64,000 bases of DNA from Roseovarius spongiae (GTDB lineage Bacteria > Pseudomonadota > Alphaproteobacteria > Rhodobacterales > Rhodobacteraceae), in assembly GCF_003651245.1 (NCBI RefSeq), contig NZ_RAPE01000001.1, forward strand, positions 496,001 to 560,000, in the 5' to 3' direction. Below are positions 27,688 to 36,784 of the stretch, one piece after another. The notes below the pieces were generated by a model that was not told where the DNA came from, did not search any database, and was given only the letters and a program-made list of their open reading frames with translations. Positions within the stretch are counted from its first letter, which is position 1. Each line of letters starts with the position of its first letter. The position numbers and the translations under genes are program-made.

Positions 27688-27905
27688 CAGAACGCCGCGG
27701 TTGCGCTAACAGGATCGCAAGCGCCATTCCCGGCGCATGACATGACGATCTGCGCGAGACGCGCAGGCTGGAGGGTGCTCGATGTATCACGGGATCTGGA
27801 ACCAAGCCGCCTGAGGCAGCCGATTCCGTCGCGGCGGCCGCCTTTCGCCCCCGCGCATCCCCGTGCGAGCGCATCCCCTCCAACGCTTAATGACAGGCGT
27901 CCGTC

Positions 27906-29741
27906 ATGTTCAGGAAATTCGAGAACCTCGTCGATCCCTTCGCTCCCGTCGCGGAGGAAACCCCGCCCGCCACGCTCTGGGCCTATCTCAAGTCGCATTA
28001 CCGCGCGTTCCGCAAGGGCATGATCGCGATGGCGATCAGCGGCATCCTCGTGGCGCTGGTCGAGACCGGGCTGATCTTCTACTCGGGGCGGGTGATCGAC
28101 CTCCTGGGCGCGACCGAGCCGGGCAACCTCATGGCGCGCCACGGGGTCGAGCTGATCATCGCGGCGCTGCTGATCATGACGCTGCGCCCGGCGATGATCG
28201 CCTTCAACCACCTCCTGCTCGAGCAGATGCTGGCCTCGAACATGCAGGAACAGGTTCGCTGGCGCGCGCACAAGCACCTGCTGGGCCAGTCGCAGGGGTT
28301 CTTCCAGAACGAGTTCGCCGGGCGGCTCACCAATCGCGTGATGCAGTTGGGCGAGGCGGTCGAGGACGGCACCTACATGGCGTTCGAAGGCATCTGGTAC
28401 GCCATCACCTATGTGCTGGGCGCGGCGGTGATCCTCGCCGGGGTGGATCCGATCCTGTCGCTGCCGCTGCTGGCCTGGGCCGCGATCTATGCGCTTTACG
28501 TGCGCTACATCGCGCGGCGCGTGGCGGTGGCGTCGGAGAAATGGTCCGACGCGCGCTCGATGGTCACCGCGCGGGTGGTCGACGCATACGCCAATATCGA
28601 GACGATCAAGCTCTTCGCCGACGAAGGCACGGAGGAACGCTATGTCCTGTCTGCCATGCGCCGGCTGCGCTTGCGCTTCCAGCGGTTCCTGCGGCTGATG
28701 ACCGAGCTGAGCCTCGGGCTCAACCTGATCAACGGGGTGCTGATCGTGGGGATGCTCGCGCCCGCGATCTGGCTGTGGTCGCGCGGCGCGGTCACGGTGG
28801 GCGAGGTCGCGGCCGCCTCCGCGCTGACGATCCGGCTCAATGGCATGTCGGGCTGGATCATGTGGGTGGTGATCCGCCTGTTTGAGCATGCGGGCGTCAT
28901 CCGCGAGGGGCTGCGCTCGGTCGCGGTGCCGCATGACGTGGTGGACGCGCCGGACGCGCCCGCGCTCGAGGTCAGTGAAGCGCGGATCGAATTCCGCAAT
29001 GTCTCGCATCATTACGGGCGCGGGCAGGGCGGGCTGAACGGCATCGACCTCGTGATTCCGCCGGGGCAGAAGGTGGGTCTGGTCGGGCGCTCCGGCGCGG
29101 GCAAGTCGAGCCTTGTGAACCTGCTCTTGCGGATGCGCGACGCCGAGGCCGGGCAGATCCTGATCGACGGGCAGGACGTGGCGGGCGTGCGCCAGGCCTC
29201 GCTGCGCCGGGCGATCGGGATGGTCAGCCAGGACAGTTCACTGCTGCACCGCTCGATCCGCGCCAATCTGCTTTACGGGAACTCGCAGGCCGATGAGGCG
29301 GCGATGATCGCGGCGGCCAAACAGGCCGAGGCGCATGATTTCATCCTTGATCTGCGCGATGCCGAGGGGCGCGCCGGCTACAACGCGCATGTCGGTGAGC
29401 GCGGTGTGAAGCTGTCGGGCGGGCAGCGTCAGCGCGTGGCGCTTGCGCGGGTGCTGCTCAAGGACGCGCCGATCCTTGTGCTGGACGAGGCGACGAGCGC
29501 GCTTGATTCCGAGGTGGAGGCGGCGATCCAGGGCACGCTCTTCGGGATGATGCGCGGCAAGACGGTGATCGCCATCGCCCACCGGCTCAGCACCATCGCG
29601 CAGATGGACCGGATTGTGGTGCTGGACCAAGGCCGCATCGTCGAGGACGGAACCCATGACGCGTTGCTGGCGCGCGGCGGAACCTATGCCGCGCTCTGGG
29701 CGCGCCAGTCGGGCGGCTTCCTGGGAGATGCGGCCGAGTGA
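27906..29741 (+). CDS. ABC transporter, fused permease and ATP-binding protein
   Basis: 611-residue half-transporter of the exporter type (MsbA/MDR-like). N-terminal ~330 residues hold six membrane helices; the C-terminal ATPase has Walker A GLVGRSGAGKSSLVNLLL, signature LSGGQRQRVALARVLL, Walker B ILVLDEATSALD and the H-loop IAIAHRLSTI. It probably works as a homodimer exporting a lipid or small molecule. A 218-base gap precedes it with no gene that I can support. It stands alone and is followed by an inverted repeat element. Confidence 0.92.
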   Translation: MFRKFENLVDPFAPVAEETPPATLWAYLKSHYRAFRKGMIAMAISGILVALVETGLIFYSGRVIDLLGATEPGNLMARHGVELIIAALLIMTLRPAMIAFNHLLLEQMLASNMQEQVRWRAHKHLLGQSQGFFQNEFAGRLTNRVMQLGEAVEDGTYMAFEGIWYAITYVLGAAVILAGVDPILSLPLLAWAAIYALYVRYIARRVAVASEKWSDARSMVTARVVDAYANIETIKLFADEGTEERYVLSAMRRLRLRFQRFLRLMTELSLGLNLINGVLIVGMLAPAIWLWSRGAVTVGEVAAASALTIRLNGMSGWIMWVVIRLFEHAGVIREGLRSVAVPHDVVDAPDAPALEVSEARIEFRNVSHHYGRGQGGLNGIDLVIPPGQKVGLVGRSGAGKSSLVNLLLRMRDAEAGQILIDGQDVAGVRQASLRRAIGMVSQDSSLLHRSIRANLLYGNSQADEAAMIAAAKQAEAHDFILDLRDAEGRAGYNAHVGERGVKLSGGQRQRVALARVLLKDAPILVLDEATSALDSEVEAAIQGTLFGMMRGKTVIAIAHRLSTIAQMDRIVVLDQGRIVEDGTHDALLARGGTYAALWARQSGGFLGDAAE

Positions 29742-29772
29742 GGGGCGCCGCCCCTCCGCCGGGCCATTGGCG

Positions 29773-29855
29773 CGTCTCCTCCGCGGGATATCTGAAGCAT
29801 GAAGAAGACCCAGGCCCGACGGCTTCTTCTTGCCCGGAATATTCCCGCCGGAGGC
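29773..29855. repeat. Dispersed intergenic repeat, inverted pair (copies 3 and 4)
   Basis: The left arm (29773-29807) is an inverted copy of the right arm (29822-29855). The right arm begins CTTCTTCTTGC and continues CCGGAATATTCCCG. Together they can fold into a large imperfect hairpin between the ABC transporter and rpmB. The core is the same as in the copies at 18807 and 21324. Confidence 0.5.
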
Positions 29856-30000
29856 ATGAAGACTCTTCGGGCGCGCCCCTTGACGCGCGGGCCGATTCCG
29901 CCTAATCACCGCCAACGGAATTCGGGACGCGGCCCCTTGGCGGCGTCCGTTTGTTTTGAGACGGGCCGCCAGGCCCTCATGAAAAGATGAGGATGATCCC

Positions 30001-30315
30001 ATGTCGCGCCGCTGCGAACTGACCGGAAAAGGCCCGATGGTCGGCAACAACTCGAGCCACGCCAACAACAAGACCAAGCGTCGCTACCTGCCGAACCTCA
30101 ACGACGTGACCCTGCAATCCGAGGCGCTGGGCCGCGGCGTCAAGCTGCGCATTTCCGCCGCTGCGCTGCGCACCGTCGATCACCGGGGCGGGCTTGACGC
30201 GTTCCTTGCCAAGGCGCGGGATACGGACCTGTCGCCCGCCGCGCTCAAGGTCAAGAAGGAAGTGGCGAAGATCGGCTCGACCGCAGCCGCCGCCGCGCTC
30301 GAGGCGGACGCCTGA
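30001..30315 (+). CDS. rpmB: 50S ribosomal protein L28
   Basis: 104-residue ribosomal protein. The start [20 protein letters not shown], then [13 protein letters not shown] and [20 protein letters not shown] are characteristic of the long alphaproteobacterial L28. Only one Cys of the zinc-type form remains, as usual in this lineage. ATGAGGATG lies upstream of the ATG. It is monocistronic, with a strong intrinsic terminator at 30344-30379. Confidence 0.97.
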   Translation: MSRRCELTGKGPMVGNNSSHANNKTKRRYLPNLNDVTLQSEALGRGVKLRISAAALRTVDHRGGLDAFLAKARDTDLSPAALKVKKEVAKIGSTAAAAALEADA

Positions 30316-30343
30316 GCCGACCTTGCGAGACGTGAAATTCGCG

Positions 30344-30379
30344 CAGCCCCGCCGAAGCCGGCGGGGCTGTTTGCGTTTT
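30344..30379 (+). terminator. Intrinsic terminator of rpmB
   Basis: A perfect ten-base stem CAGCCCCGCC / GGCGGGGCTG with loop GAAGCC is followed by a T-rich tail (TTTGCGTTTT). It stands 28 bases after the rpmB stop. Confidence 0.8.
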
Positions 30380-30581
30380 GGGCCGGCGCGGGGCGCCCCC
30401 TCGCGGCGCTGCGCGGCAGGGCGGGACGACGACGAGTATTTGTGGAACATTGAAGGAGCGATGGCTTCGGGAATTCCGAAGCTCGCTTTCGCCGGGGGGA
30501 AAATGTGGCGCGCCGGTCGCCTGAAACCCTTGCGCGTCAGGCGTGTGCGGCGCAGGTGTGGAAGGCAGGAGGATGCGCGCC

Positions 30582-31883
30582 ATGCCGATCACAGTGCTCA
30601 AATCCGCGCCCGGCCAGCCGCCGCAGGCCGCCGCGGGGATCGCCGATACCGTTTCGGTCATGCTGGCGCGGCTGCGCGCGGGCGGGGCGCAGGTGGCGCT
30701 GGAATACGCCCGCAACCTTGACGGTTGGGAGGGGCCGGTCATGGTGACGCGGGCCGCGATCGACGCGGCCGCCGCGCGGGTTCCGCAGGCGCTGAAGGAC
30801 GATATCGCCTGGGCGCATGAGAATATCAGCCGCTTTGCCGCCGCCCAGCGGGCCACCGCGCAGGACATGGAGATCGAGCTGCGCCCCGGTCTGCTGGCGG
30901 GACAGCGGCAGATTCCGCTGAACGCCGCGGGCTGCTATGTGCCCGGTGGTCGCTACGCGCATATCGCGAGCGCGCTGATGACCATCGCCACCGCGCGCGA
31001 GGCGGGCGTGCCCGACATCACTGCCTGTTCGCCGCCCAGAGGCGCTGCGGGCATCCCCGATGCGATGCTCTACGCGATGGACCTCGCCGGTGCGCACCGG
31101 ATCCTCACCATCGGCGGCGTGCAGGGAGTGGCGGCGATGGCGATGGGTCTCTTCGGGGCGCCGCCCGCCGATATCCTCGTCGGGCCGGGCAACGCCTACG
31201 TGGCCGAGGCCAAACGGCAGCTTTTCGGGCCGATCGGGATCGACATGTTCGCGGGTCCGACCGACAGCCTGATCCTCGCGGACGGATCGGCGGATGCGGA
31301 ACTGGTGGCCGCGGACCTCGTCGGGCAGGCCGAACATGGCGCGACGAGCCCGGTCTGGCTGGCCACCACGCACCGGCCGCTGGCGCAGGCGGTGCTGGCG
31401 CGCATTCCCGACCTCATCGCCGCGCTGCCCGAGCCGAACCGAAGCGCCGCGCGCGCCGCGTGGAACGATCTGGGCGAAGTGGCGCTTTGCGACGACCGCG
31501 AGGAAATGGCGCAATACGCGGACGCCAAGGCGCCCGAGCACCTGCACGTGCAGGCCTCCGACCTCGACTGGTGGCGCGGGCGGCTGAGTTGCTATGGCTC
31601 GCTCTTCCTCGGGGAGGAGACGACGGTGAGCTTCGGGGACAAGGCGGCGGGGCCGAACCACGTGCTGCCGACCGGGGGCGCGGCGCGCTATACAGGGGGG
31701 CTTTCGGTGCACAAGTTCCTCAAGACCGTGACTTGGCAGCGCGTCACCGGACCCGCACGCGACGACCTCGCCCGCGTCACCGCCGGCATCAGCCGCGCCG
31801 AAGGAATGGAGGGCCATGCGCGTTCGGCCGAATTGCGCCGCCTTCCGCAGGCCGATACGATGGCCGCGACCTCGAAAGGATGA
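30582..31883 (+). CDS. hpsN: Sulfopropanediol 3-dehydrogenase (HpsN-like), HisD superfamily
   Basis: 433-residue NAD-dependent dehydrogenase of the histidinol dehydrogenase superfamily. It carries the superfamily core (AGCYVPGGRY, GPGNAYVAEAKRQLFG, QAEHG for zinc binding, KAPEHLHV), but the C-terminal third fits HpsN better than HisD: WWRGRLSCYGSLFLGEETT, then YTGGLSVHKFLKTVTWQR. HpsN oxidises 2,3-dihydroxypropane-1-sulfonate to sulfolactate. The next gene is a CuyA-type cysteate sulfo-lyase, which strengthens the assignment; no histidine gene is near. The start at 30582 is chosen by AGGAGG (30567-30572) at 9-base spacing; an ATG nine bases earlier abuts it. First gene of a three-gene operon. 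Confidence 0.75.
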   Translation: MPITVLKSAPGQPPQAAAGIADTVSVMLARLRAGGAQVALEYARNLDGWEGPVMVTRAAIDAAAARVPQALKDDIAWAHENISRFAAAQRATAQDMEIELRPGLLAGQRQIPLNAAGCYVPGGRYAHIASALMTIATAREAGVPDITACSPPRGAAGIPDAMLYAMDLAGAHRILTIGGVQGVAAMAMGLFGAPPADILVGPGNAYVAEAKRQLFGPIGIDMFAGPTDSLILADGSADAELVAADLVGQAEHGATSPVWLATTHRPLAQAVLARIPDLIAALPEPNRSAARAAWNDLGEVALCDDREEMAQYADAKAPEHLHVQASDLDWWRGRLSCYGSLFLGEETTVSFGDKAAGPNHVLPTGGAARYTGGLSVHKFLKTVTWQRVTGPARDDLARVTAGISRAEGMEGHARSAELRRLPQADTMAATSKG

Positions 31884-31889
31884 CATTCC

Positions 31890-32894
31890 ATGAACCTTGC
31901 CCGTTTCCCGCGCGTTCGCCTTGCGCACCTGCCCACCCCGCTGGAACCCATGCCGCGTCTCAGCGAGGCGCTGGGCGGGCCGGAAATCTGGATCAAGCGC
32001 GATGATTGCACCGGCCTTTCGACCGGGGGCAACAAGACCCGCAAGCTCGAATGGCTGATGGCCGAGGCGCAGGCCGAGGGCGCCGACATGGTGATGACGC
32101 AGGGCGCCACGCAATCCAACCACGCGCGACAGACGGCGGCGGCGGCGGCGAAGCTGGGCTTTGCCTGTCACCTGTTGCTGGAGGACCGCACCGGCTACAA
32201 CCACGACAATTACAAGCATAACGGCAATGTGCTGCTCGACCACCTGCACGGCGCGACGATAGAGCATCGCGGCCCCGACCTCGACATGAACGCCGAGATG
32301 GAGGCTGTCGCCGACGCGAAGCGCGCGGAAGGGCGCAAGGTCTATACCATCCCCGGCGGCGGGTCGAACCCGACCGGGGCGCTGGGCTATGTCAACTGCG
32401 CGCTCGAGATGCTCGGACAGTTCGTGGAGATGGGGCTTGACGTCGATCACATCGTGCATGCGACCGGCAGCGCCGGCACGCAGGCGGGGCTGATCACTGG
32501 CCTCAGCGCGATGAACGCGAATATCCCGCTCCTGGGCATCGGGGTGCGCGCGCCGAAGGCCAAGCAGGAGGAGAACGTTTTCAACCTCGCCGTGAAGACT
32601 GCCGAGAAGCTGGGTTGCGCCGGCGTCGTCGCGCGCGAAGACGTGGTCGCCAACACCGATTACGTCGGCCCCGGCTACGGCATGCCGGCCGAGGACACGC
32701 TCGAGGCGATCGACCTCTTCGCGCGGACCGAGGCGATCCTGCTCGACCCGGTCTATTCGGCCAAGGGCGCGGCAGGGTTGATTGACCTCATCCGCAAGGG
32801 CCGGTTCAGCAAGGGCGAGCGCGTGGTCTTCCTGCACACCGGCGGGGCGATCGGGCTGACCGGCTACACCCATTGCTTCGACGTGCCGGGGTGA
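31890..32894 (+). CDS. cuyA: L-cysteate sulfo-lyase (CuyA), PLP-dependent
   Basis: 334-residue PLP enzyme of the ACC deaminase/D-cysteine desulfhydrase family. The N-terminal [20 protein letters not shown] and [20 protein letters not shown] contain the PLP lysine, [21 protein letters not shown] follows, and [18 protein letters not shown] is typical of CuyA. CuyA cleaves L-cysteate to pyruvate, ammonium and sulfite. The alternative, D-cysteine desulfhydrase, cannot be excluded by sequence alone, but the preceding hpsN-like gene, six bases upstream, favours sulfonate degradation. Its stop overlaps the GTG start of the racemase gene. Confidence 0.78.
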   Translation: MNLARFPRVRLAHLPTPLEPMPRLSEALGGPEIWIKRDDCTGLSTGGNKTRKLEWLMAEAQAEGADMVMTQGATQSNHARQTAAAAAKLGFACHLLLEDRTGYNHDNYKHNGNVLLDHLHGATIEHRGPDLDMNAEMEAVADAKRAEGRKVYTIPGGGSNPTGALGYVNCALEMLGQFVEMGLDVDHIVHATGSAGTQAGLITGLSAMNANIPLLGIGVRAPKAKQEENVFNLAVKTAEKLGCAGVVAREDVVANTDYVGPGYGMPAEDTLEAIDLFARTEAILLDPVYSAKGAAGLIDLIRKGRFSKGERVVFLHTGGAIGLTGYTHCFDVPG

Positions 32895-33583
32895 GGCCGG
32901 TCGGCATCCTGGGCGGGATGGGGCCGGAAGCCACGATCCTGCTGATGCAGAAGGTACTGAACGCGGTGGACGCGCGGGACGACGCCGATCACGCGCCGCT
33001 CATCGTGCATCAGAACCCGCAGGTCCCGAGCCGGATCAAGGCGCTGATCGAGGGAACGGGCGCCGATCCCGCGCCGGCGCTCGGACAGATGGCGCGCGAC
33101 CTCGAGGCGGCGGGCGCGAACGCGCTCGCCATGCCCTGCAACACCGCGCATCATTACGCGGAGACGATCCGGCGCGCGACCGCGCTGCCGTTCCTCGACA
33201 TGCTGGCGCTGACCGCCGCCACGCTGAAGCGGGCGGGGGCGCGGCGCGTCGGCATGCTCGCTTCGCCGGCGACGCGAATGGTCGGGGTGTTCGACGCGCC
33301 TTTCGCCGCATGCGGGCTCGAACCGGTCTGGGCGCGGGACGAGGCGATGCTGCTGCGCCTCATCCGAAGCATAAAGGCCGGGGAGCCGACCGAGACCCTG
33401 CGCCCCGCGCTCACCACCTGCGCCGGCGCGCTGCGTGGCGACGGCGCGGATCACCTGCTGGTGGGATGCACCGAATTGTCGCTGATGGCGGATGCGCTGG
33501 ACGGGCCGGTGACCGATACGCTCGATTGCCTGACGGCGGGAATCGTGGATTTCGCCACCCAACGGACGCCTGGCGCGGACTGA
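32891..33583 (+). CDS. Aspartate/glutamate racemase family protein
   Basis: 230-residue PLP-independent racemase family protein. Seen: [14 protein letters not shown] at the start, the first catalytic Cys in [11 protein letters not shown], and the second in [11 protein letters not shown]. These are the two Cys of the aspartate racemase mechanism. The GTG start at 32891 overlaps the cuyA stop (GTGA), so translation is coupled. In this setting the substrate may be a sulfonated amino acid such as cysteate, which is an aspartate analogue; that is inference. It ends four bases from a convergent lipoprotein gene. Confidence 0.85.
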   Translation: MRPVGILGGMGPEATILLMQKVLNAVDARDDADHAPLIVHQNPQVPSRIKALIEGTGADPAPALGQMARDLEAAGANALAMPCNTAHHYAETIRRATALPFLDMLALTAATLKRAGARRVGMLASPATRMVGVFDAPFAACGLEPVWARDEAMLLRLIRSIKAGEPTETLRPALTTCAGALRGDGADHLLVGCTELSLMADALDGPVTDTLDCLTAGIVDFATQRTPGAD

Positions 33584-33587
33584 ACGC

Positions 33588-34001
33588 TCAGGAACAGGTC
33601 CGTTCGGCCTGTTTGGCGTAGTTCACGTAAGCCTTCCAGAAGGTCTCGTGGCTCGAGCGATCGGACTGGCGGATTTCCTGCGCCGCATGGGGATCCCTGT
33701 AGAACCCGGCGGCGCGCACCTGGTCGTGACGCGACAGGCTCTGATCGGCGACCGCCTGGATGCAACCGCAAAGTTCGGGCGAGCGCGCCTTGCGGTCCGA
33801 CGCATTGCAGGCCTGGCTGATCGGCCCGCGCGCCATCGGCTTGCGCACCGGAACCATGACCGTGGTGGAGGCGATAGCCGTGGGCGCGACCGTGTTGGGA
33901 ACGCTGACCACCCGCGCCTGTTCCCGCTCGAACCGCTTGACGCCGCCGCCGCCGCACCCGGCCAGCGCGAGCACGAGCGTCGCCATGAGAAACTGTTTCA
34001 T
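33588..34001 (-). CDS. Conserved lipoprotein of unknown function
   Basis: 137-residue protein with a lipoprotein signal (MKQFLMATLVLALAGCGGGG, lipobox LAGC). The mature part has a Pro/Val/Thr-rich linker and a C-terminal domain with four Cys (ISQACNASD, LCGC, ERTCS), probably disulfide-linked in the periplasm. Relatives in this family are often labelled arginine transporter, but nothing in the sequence supports transport. AAGGA lies just before the ATG. Convergent with the racemase gene; divergent from lepA. Confidence 0.75.
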   Translation of the reverse strand: MKQFLMATLVLALAGCGGGGVKRFEREQARVVSVPNTVAPTAIASTTVMVPVRKPMARGPISQACNASDRKARSPELCGCIQAVADQSLSRHDQVRAAGFYRDPHAAQEIRQSDRSSHETFWKAYVNYAKQAERTCS

Positions 34002-34189
34002 CGTCCTTGCCCCTTTTGCCTGCCCGCGGCGGGGTATGCCCCGCTCATGGAAAACCTGGCGACAGTAATAGCCCGATCAGGGCCGGTTTTTCAATTCGTA
34101 AGATCGCAAGATGCCGGGGACCGGGCACATTCATGCGCCCCCTCACGCCACCTTGACCAGCCGCGCAAAGCCCATCATATCCGGTTCTC

Positions 34190-35989
34190 ATGACACCGCT
34201 CTCGCATATCCGCAATTTCTCGATCGTGGCGCATATCGACCACGGGAAATCCACGCTCGCCGACCGGCTGATCCAGCAGACCAACACGGTGGCCGAGCGC
34301 GACATGAAGGAGCAGATGCTCGACAGCATGGATATCGAGCGCGAGCGCGGCATCACCATCAAGGCGCAGACCGTGCGGATCAACTATACCGCGCAGAACG
34401 GCGAGGACTATGTCATCAACCTGATCGACACGCCGGGCCATGTCGATTTCGCCTACGAGGTCAGCCGCTCCATGCGCGCGGTCGAGGGCTCGTTGCTGGT
34501 GGTGGACAGCACGCAGGGGGTCGAGGCGCAGACGCTGGCGAACGTCTATACCGCCATCGATGCGGATCACGAGATCATCCCGGTGCTCAACAAGATCGAC
34601 CTGCCCGCCAGCGATTGCGACCGCGTGGCCGAACAGATCGAGGATGTCATCGGCATCGACGCCTCCGGCGCGATCCGCGTCAGCGCCAAGACCGGCGAAG
34701 GCATCACCGAGACGCTCGAGGCGATCATCGAGCACCTGCCGCCCCCCAGGGGCGACGCCGATGCGCCGCTCAAGGCGATGCTGGTCGACAGCTGGTATGA
34801 CGCCTACCTCGGGGTGATCGTGCTGGTGCGGATCATGGACGGCAAGCTGAAGAAGGGCGACCGCGTGCGCATGATGCAGAATGGCAGCGTGCACCAGGTC
34901 GACCGTATCGGCGTCTTCCGCCCCGCGATGACGGTGGTGGACGAACTGGGCCCGGGCGAGATCGGGTTCATAACCGCCTCGATCAAGCGGGTCGCGGACA
35001 CCAAGGTCGGCGACACCATCACCCACGACAAGACCCCCTGCGAGAAGCCGCTGCCGGGCTTCCAGCCTTCGGTGCCGGTCGTGTTCTGCGGGCTCTTTCC
35101 GGTGGACAGCAACGAATTCGAGGACCTGCGCGACGCGATCGAGAAACTGGCGCTCAACGACGCGTCCTTCAGCTACGAGATGGAAACCTCGGCCGCGCTC
35201 GGCTTCGGGTTCCGCTGCGGGTTTCTCGGGCTATTGCATCTGGAGGTGATCCGCGACCGGATCGAGCGGGAGTATGACATCGAGTTGATCACCACCGCGC
35301 CCTCGGTGATCTACCATGTCTACATGAAGGACGGGACCAAGCTGGACCTGCACAACCCCGCCGACATGCCGGATCTGACGCATGTGGACCATGTCGAGGA
35401 GCCGCGGATCAAGGCCACGATCCTCGTGCCCGACGAATATCTCGGCGACGTGCTCAAGCTTTGCCAGGACCGGCGCGGAATCCAGGAGGATCTGACCTAT
35501 GCCGGCAGCCGCGCGATGGTGGTTTACGACCTGCCGTTGAACGAGGTGGTGTTCGATTTCTACGACCGGCTGAAATCGGTGACCAAGGGCTACGCGAGCT
35601 TCGACTACCAGATGACGGGGTATCGACAGGACAATCTCGTGAAGATGTCGATCCTGGTGAATGATGAACCTGTCGACGCGCTCTCGATGATGGTGCACCG
35701 CGACCGGGCGGAAATGCGCGGCCGCGCGATGGTGGAGAAGCTCAAGGACCTGATCCCGCGCCATATGTTCAAGATCCCCATACAGGCGGCCATCGGCGGC
35801 AAGGTGATCGCGCGCGAGACCTTGTCGGCGATGCGCAAGGACGTGACGGCCAAGTGTTATGGCGGCGACGCGACGCGCAAGAAGAAGCTGCTGGAGAAGC
35901 AGAAGGCCGGCAAGAAGAAGATGCGCCAGTTCGGAAAGGTGGACATTCCGCAGGAGGCGTTCATCAGCGCGTTGAAGATGGATAGCTGA
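34190..35989 (+). CDS. lepA: Elongation factor 4 (LepA)
   Basis: 599-residue translational GTPase that acts on ribosomes during biogenesis or stalled elongation. GTPase motifs: [14 protein letters not shown] (G1), [14 protein letters not shown] (G3) and NKIDLP (G4). The C-terminal LepA-specific domain is seen from [21 protein letters not shown] to [17 protein letters not shown], which is diagnostic. Length is exactly that of the family. Confidence 0.98.
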   Translation: MTPLSHIRNFSIVAHIDHGKSTLADRLIQQTNTVAERDMKEQMLDSMDIERERGITIKAQTVRINYTAQNGEDYVINLIDTPGHVDFAYEVSRSMRAVEGSLLVVDSTQGVEAQTLANVYTAIDADHEIIPVLNKIDLPASDCDRVAEQIEDVIGIDASGAIRVSAKTGEGITETLEAIIEHLPPPRGDADAPLKAMLVDSWYDAYLGVIVLVRIMDGKLKKGDRVRMMQNGSVHQVDRIGVFRPAMTVVDELGPGEIGFITASIKRVADTKVGDTITHDKTPCEKPLPGFQPSVPVVFCGLFPVDSNEFEDLRDAIEKLALNDASFSYEMETSAALGFGFRCGFLGLLHLEVIRDRIEREYDIELITTAPSVIYHVYMKDGTKLDLHNPADMPDLTHVDHVEEPRIKATILVPDEYLGDVLKLCQDRRGIQEDLTYAGSRAMVVYDLPLNEVVFDFYDRLKSVTKGYASFDYQMTGYRQDNLVKMSILVNDEPVDALSMMVHRDRAEMRGRAMVEKLKDLIPRHMFKIPIQAAIGGKVIARETLSAMRKDVTAKCYGGDATRKKKLLEKQKAGKKKMRQFGKVDIPQEAFISALKMDS

Positions 35990-36086
35990 ATGGCCTTTTC
36001 GGGGGCGGCCGCCAACCTGACCCAGATCAAGGCCACCCCCCGCAGCCACATGCTACCCGCCCTCCGACACATCACAGGAGGCGCCC

Positions 36087-36272
36087 ATGCTCTGGCTCAC
36101 GTTCGTTGTTCATCTTTTCGTCGGAACCACCCTTGCGGGGATCGGGGTGATCGCGGCGCTGGTGGCGGGATTCACCGGCTCCGGCGGGGTCGTCTGGGGG
36201 GCGGTGATCGGCTACCTGTTCAGCCTTCCGGTGGCGTTTCTCGTGGCGCGGCAGCTCTGGCGGAACAAGTGA
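36087..36272 (+). CDS. Small two-helix membrane protein
   Basis: 61-residue protein made almost entirely of two hydrophobic helices (about residues 2-27 and 33-56) separated by a short Gly-rich turn (GSGGVV), ending in RQLWRNK. A strong Shine-Dalgarno element, CAGGAGG, lies six bases upstream, which supports it as a real gene. Similar Rhodobacteraceae proteins are sometimes wrongly labelled CTP synthetase. Function unknown. Confidence 0.7.
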   Translation: MLWLTFVVHLFVGTTLAGIGVIAALVAGFTGSGGVVWGAVIGYLFSLPVAFLVARQLWRNK

Positions 36273-36309
36273 CCGCCTGGGCGGTTATGCGCCGATCCGG
36301 TCATCGAGA

Positions 36310-36337
36310 TTGACAGAAGCGGGCGCCCGGCTAGCAT
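36310..36337 (+). promoter_or_regulatory. Sigma-70-type promoter of the first secreted paralog
   Basis: TTGACA (36310-36315), a 16-base spacer, and TAGCAT (36332-36337) lie 37 bases before the ATG at 36375. The second paralog has the same arrangement at 36712-36739. Confidence 0.5.
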
Positions 36338-36374
36338 CCCGATCGAACTGGCACGCTTGCGAAAGGGGGATCGG

Positions 36375-36650
36375 ATGCGCGTTTCTCAATCAATCATGGG
36401 TCTGTGCGTGGTCGTCATGTCAGCGTCGTCGGCTTCGGCCGGGGAGGTGATGATATATCCCTACGAGACGCGGGAGAATTTCTGCCCGCCGAACCTTCAG
36501 CCGGTCGTCGTCATGGGCGAGATCAGCTGCGGGCAGCCCAACACCCATGTGACCTATCAGCAGATGATGGGCCACCAGCAGCCGCGCGGATCAAAGCGGC
36601 GCGCGCCCGCGCGCAGCCACGCCTGCCCGATCGGCGTCAAAGGCTGCTGA
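36375..36650 (+). CDS. Small secreted Cys-containing protein, paralog 1
   Basis: 91-residue protein with a Sec signal peptide (cleavage predicted after ASSASA, before GE). The mature part has four Cys and the motifs IYPYET, ISCGQPNT, VTYQQMMGH and CPIGVKGC. It is clearly a paralog of the gene at 36785, which shares IYPY, CGQPxT, VTYxQMMxH and CPxGxKGC. The pairwise spaced Cys suggest disulfides or metal binding in the periplasm. I recognise no named family. AAGGGGG precedes the ATG, which is why this start is preferred over one 18 bases earlier. Confidence 0.72.
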   Translation: MRVSQSIMGLCVVVMSASSASAGEVMIYPYETRENFCPPNLQPVVVMGEISCGQPNTHVTYQQMMGHQQPRGSKRRAPARSHACPIGVKGC

Positions 36651-36665
36651 GCGCCGGGAATAACC

Positions 36666-36708
36666 CTTTGCGGCAACGCGGTCGCTGGTCGCTCCGTTCG
36701 CCGCAAAG
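36666..36708. terminator. Hairpin between the two secreted paralogs
   Basis: Nine-base arms CTTTGCGGC (36666-36674) and GCCGCAAAG (36700-36708), extended by AACG/CGTT with a bulge, form a strong stem after paralog 1 and just before the promoter of paralog 2. It probably ends transcription of paralog 1; the downstream tail AATTT is short. Confidence 0.5.
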
Positions 36709-36711
36709 AAT

Positions 36712-36739
36712 TTGACAGCGCCCGCATGTTCCATAACAT
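36712..36739 (+). promoter_or_regulatory. Sigma-70-type promoter of the second secreted paralog
   Basis: TTGACA (36712-36717), a 16-base spacer and TAACAT (36734-36739) lie 45 bases before the ATG at 36785. Same layout as upstream of paralog 1. Confidence 0.5.
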
Positions 36740-36784
36740 AGTTTCCTGACGGGATTGGGAAACGATAACATTGCGAGGGATCTG

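Noticed and set aside
27688-27905. Small gene between meaB and the ABC exporter
   Set aside because: Possible frames are Arg/Pro-rich and run into the ABC gene in another frame; no Shine-Dalgarno element with a sensible protein was found.
30582-31883. Annotation as histidinol dehydrogenase (hisD)
   Set aside because: The superfamily fits, but the C-terminal motifs and the adjacent cuyA gene point to HpsN; no histidine biosynthesis gene is near.
31890-32894. Annotation as D-cysteine desulfhydrase
   Set aside because: Same PLP family, but sequence segments and the hpsN-like neighbour favour cysteate sulfo-lyase; kept only as an alternative.
33588-34001. Arginine transporter label used for similar lipoproteins
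   Set aside because: No transport domain or membrane helices beyond the lipoprotein signal.
36087-36272. CTP synthetase label used for similar 61-residue proteins
   Set aside because: Two short membrane helices only; CTP synthase is a soluble enzyme of about 540 residues.
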